From positions 186,001 through 250,000 of the forward strand of contig JBAZXA010000006.1 of the NCBI GenBank assembly GCA_041660045.1: a DNA stretch of 64,000 nt, written 5' to 3'. The stretch is from WM-3-3 sp041660045. Lineage in GTDB: Bacteria; Pseudomonadota; Gammaproteobacteria; Methylococcales; Methylomonadaceae. Below, in pieces: positions 52,875-61,563 of this stretch. The translations under genes were made by a program, and so were the position numbers. Positions within the stretch are counted from its first letter, which is position 1; every line of letters begins with the position of its first letter. The notes below the pieces were generated by a model that had not been told where the DNA came from, did not search any database, and was given only the letters and a program-made list of their open reading frames with translations.

Positions 52875-53846
52875 CTAGACCACGCGGTCTGGTAGTGGGC
52901 GGCCATCAAAGAATGCTGCCAAATTATCTAGCACTTTTTCCCCCATCGCTGTGCGGGTGGCTATGGTGGCACTGCCTAAATGGGGCAATAAGGTGGCGTT
53001 TTCCAAGCTGAGCAAGGCCGGGTCTATATTGGGCTCGCCTTCATATACGTCTAAGCCTGCGCCGGCAATCCAGTTTTCTTGTAATGCTTTGATGAGTGCC
53101 TTGGTATCGACGACATCGCCTCGGGCGCTATTAATCAGATGCGCCGTCGGCTTCATTAAGCGTAGCCTTTCTTCATTGATTAAATGCTTGGTTTCTTCTC
53201 CGCCTGGGCAATGTAATGAAACATAATCAGACAATTGCAGCAAGTCTTCTACACTTTCGCAGCGGGTTGCATCGAGTTCGTTGACGATGTCACGGTCTGC
53301 TGGGCTGGGTTTATAATAATAAATCTTCATGCCAAAGCCATGATGGGCTTTTCGCGCCATGGCTTGGGCAATGCGGCCAAAGCCAATTAAACCTAAGCTA
53401 GCGCCGGTAACATCACTGCTAAGCATGTGGGTTGGGCACCAGCCCTCCCATTGCCTGGCGCGGACTAAACGGTCACCTTCAGCGCCGCGGCGGGCAGACA
53501 TCAATAATAACGTCATGGCAACATCTGATGTGCTTTCGGTAAGTACACCAGGCGTGTTGGTAACCACCAAGTTTTGCTCTTGGGCGGCTTTGATGTCTAT
53601 ATGGTTATAACCTACGCCAAAATTACCAAGAATTTTACAGCGTTTATTGGCAATGTTGAGGACTTCGGCAGGAAAGGAATCGCAGACCGTTGGGCATACA
53701 GCATCATAATTTTTTAAGGCGTCTTTAAATTGTGTTGCAGTCAACGGGCGGTCATATTCATTTAAAGAGACGTCGTAAAGTTGCTTGAGTTTTTGTTCAA
53801 TACTGGCAGGCCATTTACGGGTAATAAACACTTTTGGTTGGCTCAT
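52875..53846 (-). CDS. hprA: Hydroxypyruvate/glyoxylate reductase (D-2-hydroxyacid family)
   Basis: A 323-residue NAD(P)-dependent reductase that converts hydroxypyruvate to D-glycerate. The start MSQPKVFITRKWP (53846) follows an AGGAG site. NAD loop GLIGFGRIAQAMARKA near 153-166, catalytic R242, E271 and H289 (LPHLGSAT). Its position beside sga gives the hydroxypyruvate-to-glycerate steps of the serine cycle. Some members favour glyoxylate, so the in vivo substrate is inferred from context. Confidence 0.92.
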   Translation of the reverse strand: MSQPKVFITRKWPASIEQKLKQLYDVSLNEYDRPLTATQFKDALKNYDAVCPTVCDSFPAEVLNIANKRCKILGNFGVGYNHIDIKAAQEQNLVVTNTPGVLTESTSDVAMTLLLMSARRGAEGDRLVRARQWEGWCPTHMLSSDVTGASLGLIGFGRIAQAMARKAHHGFGMKIYYYKPSPADRDIVNELDATRCESVEDLLQLSDYVSLHCPGGEETKHLINEERLRLMKPTAHLINSARGDVVDTKALIKALQENWIAGAGLDVYEGEPNIDPALLSLENATLLPHLGSATIATRTAMGEKVLDNLAAFFDGRPLPDRVV

Positions 53847-53980
53847 GAACTCCTCCGGTAAAGCGATTAAGGTAGTCTGTTTGTGGGAAATTATAAAGGC
53901 AAACAGCCTTAAAGGCATCGCCATTTGCTAACGGCTAGCCTTTAAGTCAATTTTTGTGGCTTAGTGCCGAATGGCCGGGG

Positions 53981-55147
53981 CTATTTGGCAGTTTGTCGAT
54001 AATATTCAATCGCCGCGGCAACGCCTGAGCCTGGTTTAATGTCAAAACCATTGTCTAATAACGCCATTTCTACGCCAGCAATGGCACCTAACATAGACAC
54101 ATCATTCATGTCACCAACATGGCCGATACGGAACACTTTGCCAGCAACTTCTGAAAGCCCTGCGCCTAGGGACAGGTTGTATTTGCTAAAGGCGGTACTG
54201 ATGACATTGCGTGCATCTTTACCTTCAGGTACTACAACTGCAGATACCGTGTCGGATTCAAATCCCGGTTGCGCACACAGCTTCATGCCCCAGGCCGCAA
54301 TGGCTAGGCGGGTACCTTCGGCTAAACGGTGATGGCGGGCAAACACATTTTCCAAGCCTTCTTCAAATAATAGGTCTAAAGCTTTGCGTAAGCCATAAAG
54401 TATCGGCAAGGAAGGCGTGTAAGGTGTGTAGCCATCTTTGTTGGTGGTAATTTGGTCGCGTAAGTCCAGGAAACAGCGTGGGTAAGTGGAAGTCTCTATG
54501 GCGCTGATGGCTTTTTGGCTGAACGCGACAAAAGCACCGCCGGCAGGCAGCATAAAGCCTTTTTGGGAACCACTAATGGCACCATCGACACCCCATTCAT
54601 CCATACGGAAATCGATACTGGCTATAGAGCTTACCCCATCAACAAATAGCAATGCGGGGTGGTTGCTGGCGTCTAAGGCCTTCCGTACCCCGGCAATATC
54701 ACTGGTTACGCCGGTAGCTGTTTCATTATGCGTGGCAAGTACGGCTTTGATTTCGTGCTGGCTATCTTGTTTTAAACGTGCTTCAATTTTATCAAGGGGG
54801 ATGCCAGCTCCCCAGGCTTCTTCATGCACTTCAACATCAAAGCCTAAGCGTTTAGCCATAACACCCCACAAATGGCTAAATTGGCCAAAGCGGTAGATTA
54901 AAACTTTATCGCCTGGATTAAGTGTGTTGGTTAAGGCAATTTCCCAACCTGCTGTGCCTGTTGCCGGAAATATGAAGGCTTGTCCTGCTTCCGTTTTAAA
55001 GGCTTTTTTTAGGTCTTGCAAAAGCGGTTTTAATAAGTTTGGAAACACGGGAGACCTGTGGTCTTCCATGTTGACATGCATCGCGTTCAAAATTTCACTT
55101 GGCACATTTGTAGGCCCAGGTATATATAGGTGGTTACGACCAGCCAT
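53981..55147 (-). CDS. sga: Serine-glyoxylate aminotransferase
   Basis: A 388-residue PLP enzyme that moves the amino group from serine to glyoxylate, giving hydroxypyruvate and glycine. The N-terminal MAGRNHLYIPGPTNVPSEIL and EDHRSPVFPNL are typical of SGAT. PLP binding is by K196 in SGSQKGFMLP and the aspartate in FVDGVSSIAS. It is 134 bases upstream of the hprA start on the same strand and divergent from mclA. Confidence 0.95.
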   Translation of the reverse strand: MAGRNHLYIPGPTNVPSEILNAMHVNMEDHRSPVFPNLLKPLLQDLKKAFKTEAGQAFIFPATGTAGWEIALTNTLNPGDKVLIYRFGQFSHLWGVMAKRLGFDVEVHEEAWGAGIPLDKIEARLKQDSQHEIKAVLATHNETATGVTSDIAGVRKALDASNHPALLFVDGVSSIASIDFRMDEWGVDGAISGSQKGFMLPAGGAFVAFSQKAISAIETSTYPRCFLDLRDQITTNKDGYTPYTPSLPILYGLRKALDLLFEEGLENVFARHHRLAEGTRLAIAAWGMKLCAQPGFESDTVSAVVVPEGKDARNVISTAFSKYNLSLGAGLSEVAGKVFRIGHVGDMNDVSMLGAIAGVEMALLDNGFDIKPGSGVAAAIEYYRQTAK

Positions 55148-55225
55148 TGGTTTGCCTCTTTAAAATCAAAAAATTTAGGTATAAATAGCGAATGGGCTTG
55201 CGGGCTTTCGGTTGGGTTGCGAAAA

Positions 55226-55307
55226 AGCTGTTAATGATGACATAGCTGCTATAAATCAGCAAGATGTGATAGCTGTTATCAGACAGAAAAAATTGACTTT
55301 AGCTGCT
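55226..55307. promoter_or_regulatory. Four AGCTGYT repeats in the sga/mcl divergent region
   Basis: AGCTGTT or AGCTGCT begins at 55226, 55244, 55271 and 55301. The second and third lie in dyads: ATAGCTGCTAT (55242-55252, perfect arms) and TGATAGCTGTTATCA (55267-55281). They lie just upstream of or within a good promoter for mclA and between divergent genes. A regulator binding site is likely but unproved. Confidence 0.4.
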
Positions 55308-55320
55308 CCAGAAGTACAAT
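55293..55320 (+). promoter_or_regulatory. Sigma70-type promoter of mclA-mtkAB
   Basis: TTGACT (55293-55298) and TACAAT (55315-55320) with a 16-base spacer, about 97 bases before the mclA GTG start. The best-formed promoter in the serine-cycle island. Confidence 0.6.
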
Positions 55321-55417
55321 GGGCGGTTAATTTCGCCTAGCTTAAGCTGGGAGTAATGAGTGTTGAAGTACTGTGAAAGGTATCTTTATCGTTAATTCAT
55401 CATTAGGAAGGTATAGA

Positions 55418-56371
55418 GTGAGCCATACATTATACGAAGCAAATGTCCAACGTGTACAGCGTTGCGAGTTGGCTGTCCCTGGGACTAACCCTGACATGTT
55501 TGAAAAAGCGCTGAAAAGTGGCGTTGATTTTGTCTTTCTTGATCTTGAAGATGCTGTCGCACCTGATGACAAATTAAAAGCGCGCAAAAATGTAATCCAA
55601 GGCATAAATGATTTGGATTGGAAAGGTCATGGAATCACTCTCTCGGTACGTATTAATGGTTTAGATACTCAATATATGGTTCGTGATTTGGTTGATCTAG
55701 TTGAGCAAGCTGGCAGCAAAATTGATACTATCTTAATCCCGAAAGTCGGGGTCTATGCCGATGTCTATATGGTCGATGGCATGCTTAGCCAACTTGAGAT
55801 GCAAGAAGGTTTAAAAAATAAAATTGGCATTGAATGTTTAATAGAAACTGCATTAGGCATGGCAAATGTAGAAGATATAGCTAAACAAGGGGCAATTGGT
55901 GGGCGTGTGGAAGCCTTGCATTTTGGGGTGGCTGACTTTGCTGCCAGTAACCGTGCTAGAACGGTTAATATAGGTGGCTTAAACCCTGATTACCCTGGCG
56001 ATCAATGGCATGCAGCCATTAGTCGGATGACTGTCGCCTGCCGAGCTTATGGTTTACGGCCGATCGACGGGCCATTTGGTGATTTCAAAGATCCAGAAGG
56101 CTTTAAGCAAGCTGCAAGAAGGGCGGCGGCATTGGGCTGTGAGGGCAAATGGGCAATCCATCCATCACAGATCGAACTGGCCAATGAGGTGTTTACCCCA
56201 CCTGAATCTGAAGTCAACAAGGCAAAGCGAATTTTAGAAGCTTTGAAAGAGGCAGCTGCCCAAGGTAAAGGCGCTGCTGCTTTAGATGGCCGTTTAATTG
56301 ATGCGGCTTCTGAACGCATGGCAAGCAATGTGGTAAAGGCTGCTGAAGCGATAGCGGCAAAGGCTAAATAA
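55418..56371 (+). CDS. mclA: Malyl-CoA lyase
   Basis: A 317-residue enzyme of the HpcH/HpaI-CitE family that splits malyl-CoA into acetyl-CoA and glyoxylate. Start at the GTG 55418 after AGGAAGG; the ATG at 55373 is too early. Diagnostic segments are RCELAVPGTNPDMFEKA, FLDLEDAVAPDD, IECLIETALGMANVE and GLRPIDGPFGDFKDPEGF, close to MclA of Methylobacterium. First of the mcl-mtkA-mtkB operon. Confidence 0.94.
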   Translation: MSHTLYEANVQRVQRCELAVPGTNPDMFEKALKSGVDFVFLDLEDAVAPDDKLKARKNVIQGINDLDWKGHGITLSVRINGLDTQYMVRDLVDLVEQAGSKIDTILIPKVGVYADVYMVDGMLSQLEMQEGLKNKIGIECLIETALGMANVEDIAKQGAIGGRVEALHFGVADFAASNRARTVNIGGLNPDYPGDQWHAAISRMTVACRAYGLRPIDGPFGDFKDPEGFKQAARRAAALGCEGKWAIHPSQIELANEVFTPPESEVNKAKRILEALKEAAAQGKGAAALDGRLIDAASERMASNVVKAAEAIAAKAK

Positions 56372-56436
56372 GGCGTAGCTTTTTTAAACGTCTGGTTTTT
56401 CTGATATTTTTTTAATTGAATTGAGTGGGAGATGCT

Positions 56437-57618
56437 GTGGATATTCATGAGTATCAGGCAAAAGAAATTTTAAGCGATTACGGTGTGAAAATCGCGGAAG
56501 GTGGAATGGCTTATAGCCCTAAAGAAGCAGTACAACGTTCCAGGGAAATTGGCGGTACGGTTTGGGCAGTTAAAGCGCAGATCCATTCAGGCGCACGCGG
56601 TAAAGCAGGTGGCATTAAAATTTGTAAAACCGATAATGAAGTTGAAGCGGCAGCGGAAAAATTGTTAGGCAAACGCTTAGTGACCCATCAAACAGGCCCG
56701 GCCGGTAAAGTTTGTTCTAAACTTTACATCGAAGCGGGTACTGACATCGCAAAAGAATTATATTTTTGTTTCTTGGTGGATCGCAGTTCCGAGCGTATCG
56801 TCATGGTAGGCTCAGCTCAAGGTGGTATGGAGATTGAAGAGCTTGCAATCACTAATCCTGAAGCCATCACAAAAATTTATATCGATCCAGGTGTCGGTTT
56901 ACAAGATTTTCAAGCTCGTGAAATGGCATTTGCTTTAGGTTTGGATGCTTCGGTGCTAAGCCATGCAGTAAAAACCATACAAGGTTGTTATCAGGCTATC
57001 TGTGACTTAGATGCCAATATGCTGGAAATCAATCCTTTGGTAGTAACAAGGACTGGTGAACTGATAGCATTGGACGCCAAAATGGGGTTTGATGAAAATG
57101 CCTTGTTTAGGCAACACAGAATTGCGGAATTGCGCGATAAAACGCAAGAAGATGAGCGTGAAATGGCGGCTGCAGACCGCGGTTTAAGTTATGTTGGCCT
57201 AGATGGCGATATTGGCTGTATGATTAATGGTGCTGGTCTGGCTATGGCCACTATGGACATGATTAAATTAGCGGGAGGAGAACCGGCTAACTTTTTAGAT
57301 GTTGGCGGCGGGGCATCACCTGAACGTACAGAAAAAGCGTTCCGTCTAGTCTTGGCCGACAAAGGTATTAAAGCTATGTTGGTCAATATTTTTGCCGGTA
57401 TTAATCGTTGTGATTGGATAGCCGAAGGTGTGGTACAAGCAGTTAAAAAAATTGATATGAAAATCCCGCTGGTTGTACGCTTGTCTGGCACAAATGTTGA
57501 AGAAGGCCGTAAAATAATTGCCGAGAGTGGTTTGCCGATTATCACGGCAGAAACATTAGCAGAAGCCGCTGAAAAAGCGGTTAAAGCACGAAATGAAGTT
57601 GTTGCAAGAGAAAGCTAA
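56437..57618 (+). CDS. mtkA: Malate thiokinase large (beta) subunit
   Basis: A 393-residue ATP-grasp protein related to SucC. It activates malate to malyl-CoA together with MtkB. GTG start at 56437 gives MDIHEYQAKEILSDYGV, matching MtkA, with GGGAG upstream. Further signatures are VKAQIHSGARGKAGGIK, ANMLEINPLVV and GGGASPERTEKAFRLV. It sits 65 bases after mclA and 9 before mtkB. Confidence 0.95.
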   Translation: MDIHEYQAKEILSDYGVKIAEGGMAYSPKEAVQRSREIGGTVWAVKAQIHSGARGKAGGIKICKTDNEVEAAAEKLLGKRLVTHQTGPAGKVCSKLYIEAGTDIAKELYFCFLVDRSSERIVMVGSAQGGMEIEELAITNPEAITKIYIDPGVGLQDFQAREMAFALGLDASVLSHAVKTIQGCYQAICDLDANMLEINPLVVTRTGELIALDAKMGFDENALFRQHRIAELRDKTQEDEREMAAADRGLSYVGLDGDIGCMINGAGLAMATMDMIKLAGGEPANFLDVGGGASPERTEKAFRLVLADKGIKAMLVNIFAGINRCDWIAEGVVQAVKKIDMKIPLVVRLSGTNVEEGRKIIAESGLPIITAETLAEAAEKAVKARNEVVARES

Positions 57619-57627
57619 GGAGACCCG

Positions 57628-58515
57628 ATGGCTATACTAATTGACGAAAACACGCGTATTATTGTCCAAGGCTTTACGGGTAAAATTGGTACTTTTCATG
57701 CCGAAGACATGATTAAATACGGCTCTAAAGTGGTCGGTGGCATTACCCCTGGCAAAGGTGGGCAAAGCCATTTGGGTTTATCGGTTTTTAATACGGTTAA
57801 AGAGGCTGTTGAAAAAGTAGGTGCCCAGGCTAGCATCATTTTTGTGCCTCCCGCTTTTGCGGCTGATTCCATCATGGAGGCAGCTGATGCCGGTATACGA
57901 TATTGTGTTGCTATAACCGACGGCATCCCTACTCAAGATATGATGTCGGTCAAAAATTTTCTGCGTCGCTTCCCGAAACATGAACGGATGGTGTTAACTG
58001 GGCCGAATTGTGCGGGTACTATCAGTCCAGGCCGTTCTATGTTAGGCATTATGCCGGGTCATATTTACAAACAAGGCAATGTTGGTATTGTAGGCCGTTC
58101 AGGCACCCTGGGTTATGAGGCTGCCGACCAGATGAAAGCCTTAGGTATTGGTATATCCACTTCAGTGGGTATCGGTGGGGATCCGATTAACGGTAGTTCC
58201 CATCGTGATATTTTAGAAAAATTTGAACAAGACCCTGAAACGAAAGTCGTTCTTATGATCGGTGAAATTGGCGGGCCACAAGAAGTGGAAGCCGGGTTAT
58301 ATGCAAAAGAAAATATGACTAAACCAGTGGTTGCCTATATTGCCGGTTTAACTGCACCAGAAGGCCGTCGCATGGGGCATGCAGGTGCCATTATTTCTTC
58401 TGCTGGGGAAAGTGCGGCGGAAAAAGTGGCAATCTTAAAAGAGCTGGGTGTAACCATTTGCCCAACCCCTTCCTCTATGGGTGAAACAGTAGCTTCTGTT
58501 TTGGCAAAACTCTGA
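57628..58515 (+). CDS. mtkB: Malate thiokinase small (alpha) subunit
   Basis: A 295-residue CoA-binding partner related to SucD. N-terminal IIVQGFTGKIGTFHAEDM, CoA/SucD motif VGRSGTLGYEAADQMK, VGIGGDPINGSSHRDIL, and phosphohistidine H251 in GHAGAIISS. Together with MtkA it makes malyl-CoA for Mcl. In Methylobacterium ppcA follows mtkB; here a terminator follows instead. Confidence 0.95.
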   Translation: MAILIDENTRIIVQGFTGKIGTFHAEDMIKYGSKVVGGITPGKGGQSHLGLSVFNTVKEAVEKVGAQASIIFVPPAFAADSIMEAADAGIRYCVAITDGIPTQDMMSVKNFLRRFPKHERMVLTGPNCAGTISPGRSMLGIMPGHIYKQGNVGIVGRSGTLGYEAADQMKALGIGISTSVGIGGDPINGSSHRDILEKFEQDPETKVVLMIGEIGGPQEVEAGLYAKENMTKPVVAYIAGLTAPEGRRMGHAGAIISSAGESAAEKVAILKELGVTICPTPSSMGETVASVLAKL

Positions 58516-58537
58516 CATTCAAGCGCCGCTGCTGGAT

Positions 58538-58575
58538 AAAAAAGCCGTCCTTCTTGCAAATGAGACGGCTTTTTG
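58538..58575 (+). terminator. Terminator after mtkB
   Basis: AAAAAGCCGTC and GACGGCTTTTT pair around a 14-base loop (58540-58549 with 58564-58573), ending in Ts. It closes the mcl-mtkAB unit. Confidence 0.8.
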
Positions 58576-58717
58576 TTGGTTTAAGCCTTAAGTTTGGGTA
58601 AAGGGTTTAGCGCTAGTAAGTAACTTGTAATAGAGGGCGAGTGTTGTTGCGTGTCATCAATTAGTAATATTATAGATGTACTATAGCCGTTAGATATCTC
58701 GTTTCTTAAAGGCTGGT

Positions 58718-59338
58718 ATGAAAATTATATTACTCCTTCTACAGGCGCTGTTGTTCATGTCAGTAACAGCAAATGCCGCATCGTCTGCTAGCATTAGCAA
58801 TGCATCATGTTCAGGCATTCAAATGTCGACATTAACTGATGTTGCAAGGTTTTCTTGTACAGGTGATTATTCGTTATTCGGTGGTCGTATTAGTTCTGAT
58901 GTAAAAGTCGTAATATCAGCTGATGGGGCGTTGAATTTAAACAATCTTAATATTACAGCACCACTCATCGAGTTGACGTCATTAAATGATACGGTAAATC
59001 TTTTGGATGGGGTGGTTTTGAATGCATCTGAGATTTTTGTAACTGATGCCCGCGTAGTGATTTTCTCAGAGTTTACCCCACAAATCACAACTGTAAATGA
59101 AGGCTTAATTACGATTAATCCGGCGGCTAATGAGTCGATTTTTCTTAATCCACCTGAGGAGTTACATGCAGGGTTATTAGGGGGCGTCAATCTCTCTGTT
59201 GGAGGATCGATTCAAATTATCGCATCACCTGTCCCACTACCTGGAACATTCTTGTTAATGTTATTTGGTATCCCAATGCTTAAAAGGCAGTGGCAAAAAC
59301 ACGGTGTTTGGTATAAAGCAATAAGTCAAGCTGCGTAG
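58718..59338 (+). CDS. Secreted hypothetical protein with VPLP-type C-terminal anchor
   Basis: A 206-residue protein. It has a signal peptide (about 1-20) and a C-terminal PVPLPGTFLLMLFGIPML segment near 172-190 followed by a basic stretch, like PEP-CTERM/VPLPA sorting tails. The middle part is rich in Asn, Thr and hydrophobic beta-like strands; two cysteines may form a disulfide. No enzyme family is recognised. It lies between the mtkB terminator and thpR and is likely its own unit. Confidence 0.65.
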   Translation: MKIILLLLQALLFMSVTANAASSASISNASCSGIQMSTLTDVARFSCTGDYSLFGGRISSDVKVVISADGALNLNNLNITAPLIELTSLNDTVNLLDGVVLNASEIFVTDARVVIFSEFTPQITTVNEGLITINPAANESIFLNPPEELHAGLLGGVNLSVGGSIQIIASPVPLPGTFLLMLFGIPMLKRQWQKHGVWYKAISQAA

Positions 59339-59508
59339 CCTCTTTATCTGGGATTTTGCTGATATTCCCTAAAATCGGGCTAAGCATGGAAATTATCGCG
59401 TTTAAAGGCTTTAAAAAACTTTAAGGTTTTTTCTGCCTAGGCTTTCAGATGTTTTCATTGATAGTTTAGTCTATGATGCCTGCTTACTAGATCATTAGGT
59501 AAGGTTTT

Positions 59509-60027
59509 ATGCCAAGGTTGTTTCTTGCGCTTTTTCCTGATGCTGCTACTCGGCAACAGCTACAAATCATCGCACAATCGCTTAATGGACATGGCTTGGT
59601 AACGGTTAGTCCTGAGAGTTTTCATGTCACCCTGGTTTTTTTAGGCTCAATTGAGGAAGCGTTGACATCTGCACTAGCACAAAAGATTGCGAATCTTAAG
59701 CAGGATTCTTTTGAACTAGTATTTGACCAACTTAGTTTTTGGCAGCGTCCCCGAGTACTTAGTCTTACCGGTAGCCAAATTGTCCCCGCTATCCGGAGTC
59801 TACAGGCGGATTTAATCCAACTGATGAGCGAATTTAATATGACTATCGATAGCAGGCCTTATGTACCCCATGTCACTTTAGCAAAGCAGGTGCTATTTTT
59901 ACCGGACATTAAAATTAAAGCCATGTTATGGGGTGTTAGGTCATTTTGTTTAGTGGAGTCTATGCAAGCAAGCTCAGGTGTGCGTTACCAGATACGCAAA
60001 CAATGGCAGTTGGCCAACAAAAATTAA
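59509..60027 (+). CDS. thpR: RNA 2',3'-cyclic phosphodiesterase
   Basis: A 172-residue member of the 2H phosphoesterase (2'-5' RNA ligase) family. Two HxTx motifs are present: HVTLVFLG near residue 44 and PHVTLAK near residue 124. RLFLALFPDAATRQQL starts the fold. Normal length. It converges with trkH, with one base between the stop codons. Confidence 0.9.
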   Translation: MPRLFLALFPDAATRQQLQIIAQSLNGHGLVTVSPESFHVTLVFLGSIEEALTSALAQKIANLKQDSFELVFDQLSFWQRPRVLSLTGSQIVPAIRSLQADLIQLMSEFNMTIDSRPYVPHVTLAKQVLFLPDIKIKAMLWGVRSFCLVESMQASSGVRYQIRKQWQLANKN

Positions 60028-61485
60028 CTATTTTCGCCAAAACTCAGGCACAAACAGGATAATAATGGAAAATATCTGTACGCGACCTAAAATCATGGTG
60101 ATGCTGCAGACCATGGTTTGGAAGTCGGTAAGGCTGGCATAGTTTGTGGCTGGGCCTACTTCGTTAAGACCTGGGCCTGCATTATTAAAACAGGCTATGA
60201 TGGCGCTGAATGCAGTAATAAAGTCCATGCCGCTGAGCAAGAGTAAAAATACTAAAATGACGATACAAATAAAGTAAAGGAAAATAAAACCTGTTACTGA
60301 CGTGATAATATTAGCCCGGACAACCTGATCGCCAATTTTTAAAGGTTTTACCGAAAATGGATGTATGAATTTGTACATTTCCAAGTGGGACTGCTTAACC
60401 AGAATAATGGTGCGGATCATACGGATGCCACCACCTGTGGAACCTGACGAGGCAGAAACACAACTTAAAAATAACATCCACATAGGCACAAAAATAGGCC
60501 ATTGGTTAAAGTCTTGGCTGGCATAACCGCAATCGACTGCGATAGTTACTAAATTAAAGCTAGCATGCCTTAAGGCGACTAAAAAATCAGGATAAGTACC
60601 TTTTTGCCAGAGAACTAGGCTACACATCAAACAGCTGCTAACGATCAAAGATATAAATACCATCGCTTCGCGGTCATCTATATACGGTTTTAACGTGCGT
60701 TTATGGAGTGCGATAAAATGCGTGGCAAAGTTGATGGCGGCCAGTAGCTGAAATACTGTGAGCACTATTTCTATGGCTACTGAATTAAAAAAACCAATAC
60801 TGCTGTCATGCGTAGAAAAGCCGCCTAAACTCATAGCGGAAAAGGCGTGGCAAATAGCATCAAACCAAGACATGCCTGCGAGTTTTAAAGCGAGTATACA
60901 AGCTAAGCTGATACCAGCATAAACTAACCATAAGGCTTTTGCAGTTTGTGCAATTCGTGGTGGCAAATCAGATTCTTTAACTGTGCCTGGGGTCTCTGCC
61001 TTAAAGAGCTGCATACCACCAACCCCAAGCATGGGCAAGATGGCCACTGCAAAAATAATAATTCCCATGCCCGCAATCCAGTTTAACTCGTGCCGCCATA
61101 AGTTAATGGACACGGGCAATGTGTCTAATCCAGTGAGTATGGTCGCACCAGTTGTGGTTAACCCTGATACGGTTTCAAAATAGGCATCTATAAAGCTTAA
61201 TTCGGGTTGGTAGATCAGCAATGGCAAGGTACAAAACACAGGCATTATCGTCCAGGTGATGGAGACCAGGAGAAACCCCGCTTGCTGCGAAACTTTCTTG
61301 GGGATAAAGCGGGTGGAAAAATACATCAGTATGCCCGCTAAAAATGTGATGCTAGTGCCTTCGAAGAAAGCGATGCTGGCACCATCCTTAAAAGCCAGCG
61401 AAGTTAATAAACAAGTTGCCATCAGCCCACTAAAACCAATGGTAAACATGCCAAATATATGTGTGATAGTAAAAAAGAAATTCAT
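60028..61485 (-). CDS. trkH: Trk potassium uptake membrane protein
   Basis: A 485-residue K+ channel-like subunit. Four repeated selectivity loops are visible: GLTTTGATIL, MSLGGFSTHD, DCGYASQDF and the late FNNAGPGLNEVG. I start at the ATG 61485 (MNFFFTITHIFGMF) that matches E. coli TrkH; an upstream 17-residue extension in frame is possible. About ten membrane helices. It follows trkA after 78 bases and works with that cytoplasmic subunit. Confidence 0.94.
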   Translation of the reverse strand: MNFFFTITHIFGMFTIGFSGLMATCLLTSLAFKDGASIAFFEGTSITFLAGILMYFSTRFIPKKVSQQAGFLLVSITWTIMPVFCTLPLLIYQPELSFIDAYFETVSGLTTTGATILTGLDTLPVSINLWRHELNWIAGMGIIIFAVAILPMLGVGGMQLFKAETPGTVKESDLPPRIAQTAKALWLVYAGISLACILALKLAGMSWFDAICHAFSAMSLGGFSTHDSSIGFFNSVAIEIVLTVFQLLAAINFATHFIALHKRTLKPYIDDREAMVFISLIVSSCLMCSLVLWQKGTYPDFLVALRHASFNLVTIAVDCGYASQDFNQWPIFVPMWMLFLSCVSASSGSTGGGIRMIRTIILVKQSHLEMYKFIHPFSVKPLKIGDQVVRANIITSVTGFIFLYFICIVILVFLLLLSGMDFITAFSAIIACFNNAGPGLNEVGPATNYASLTDFQTMVCSITMILGRVQIFSIIILFVPEFWRK

Positions 61486-61563
61486 GGCAGCGAGACAAAT
61501 GGCGGTATTTGATGTTGCCAACAAGCATGCTGGCATGGTGTTAAAAACATCATATTCAGCACG

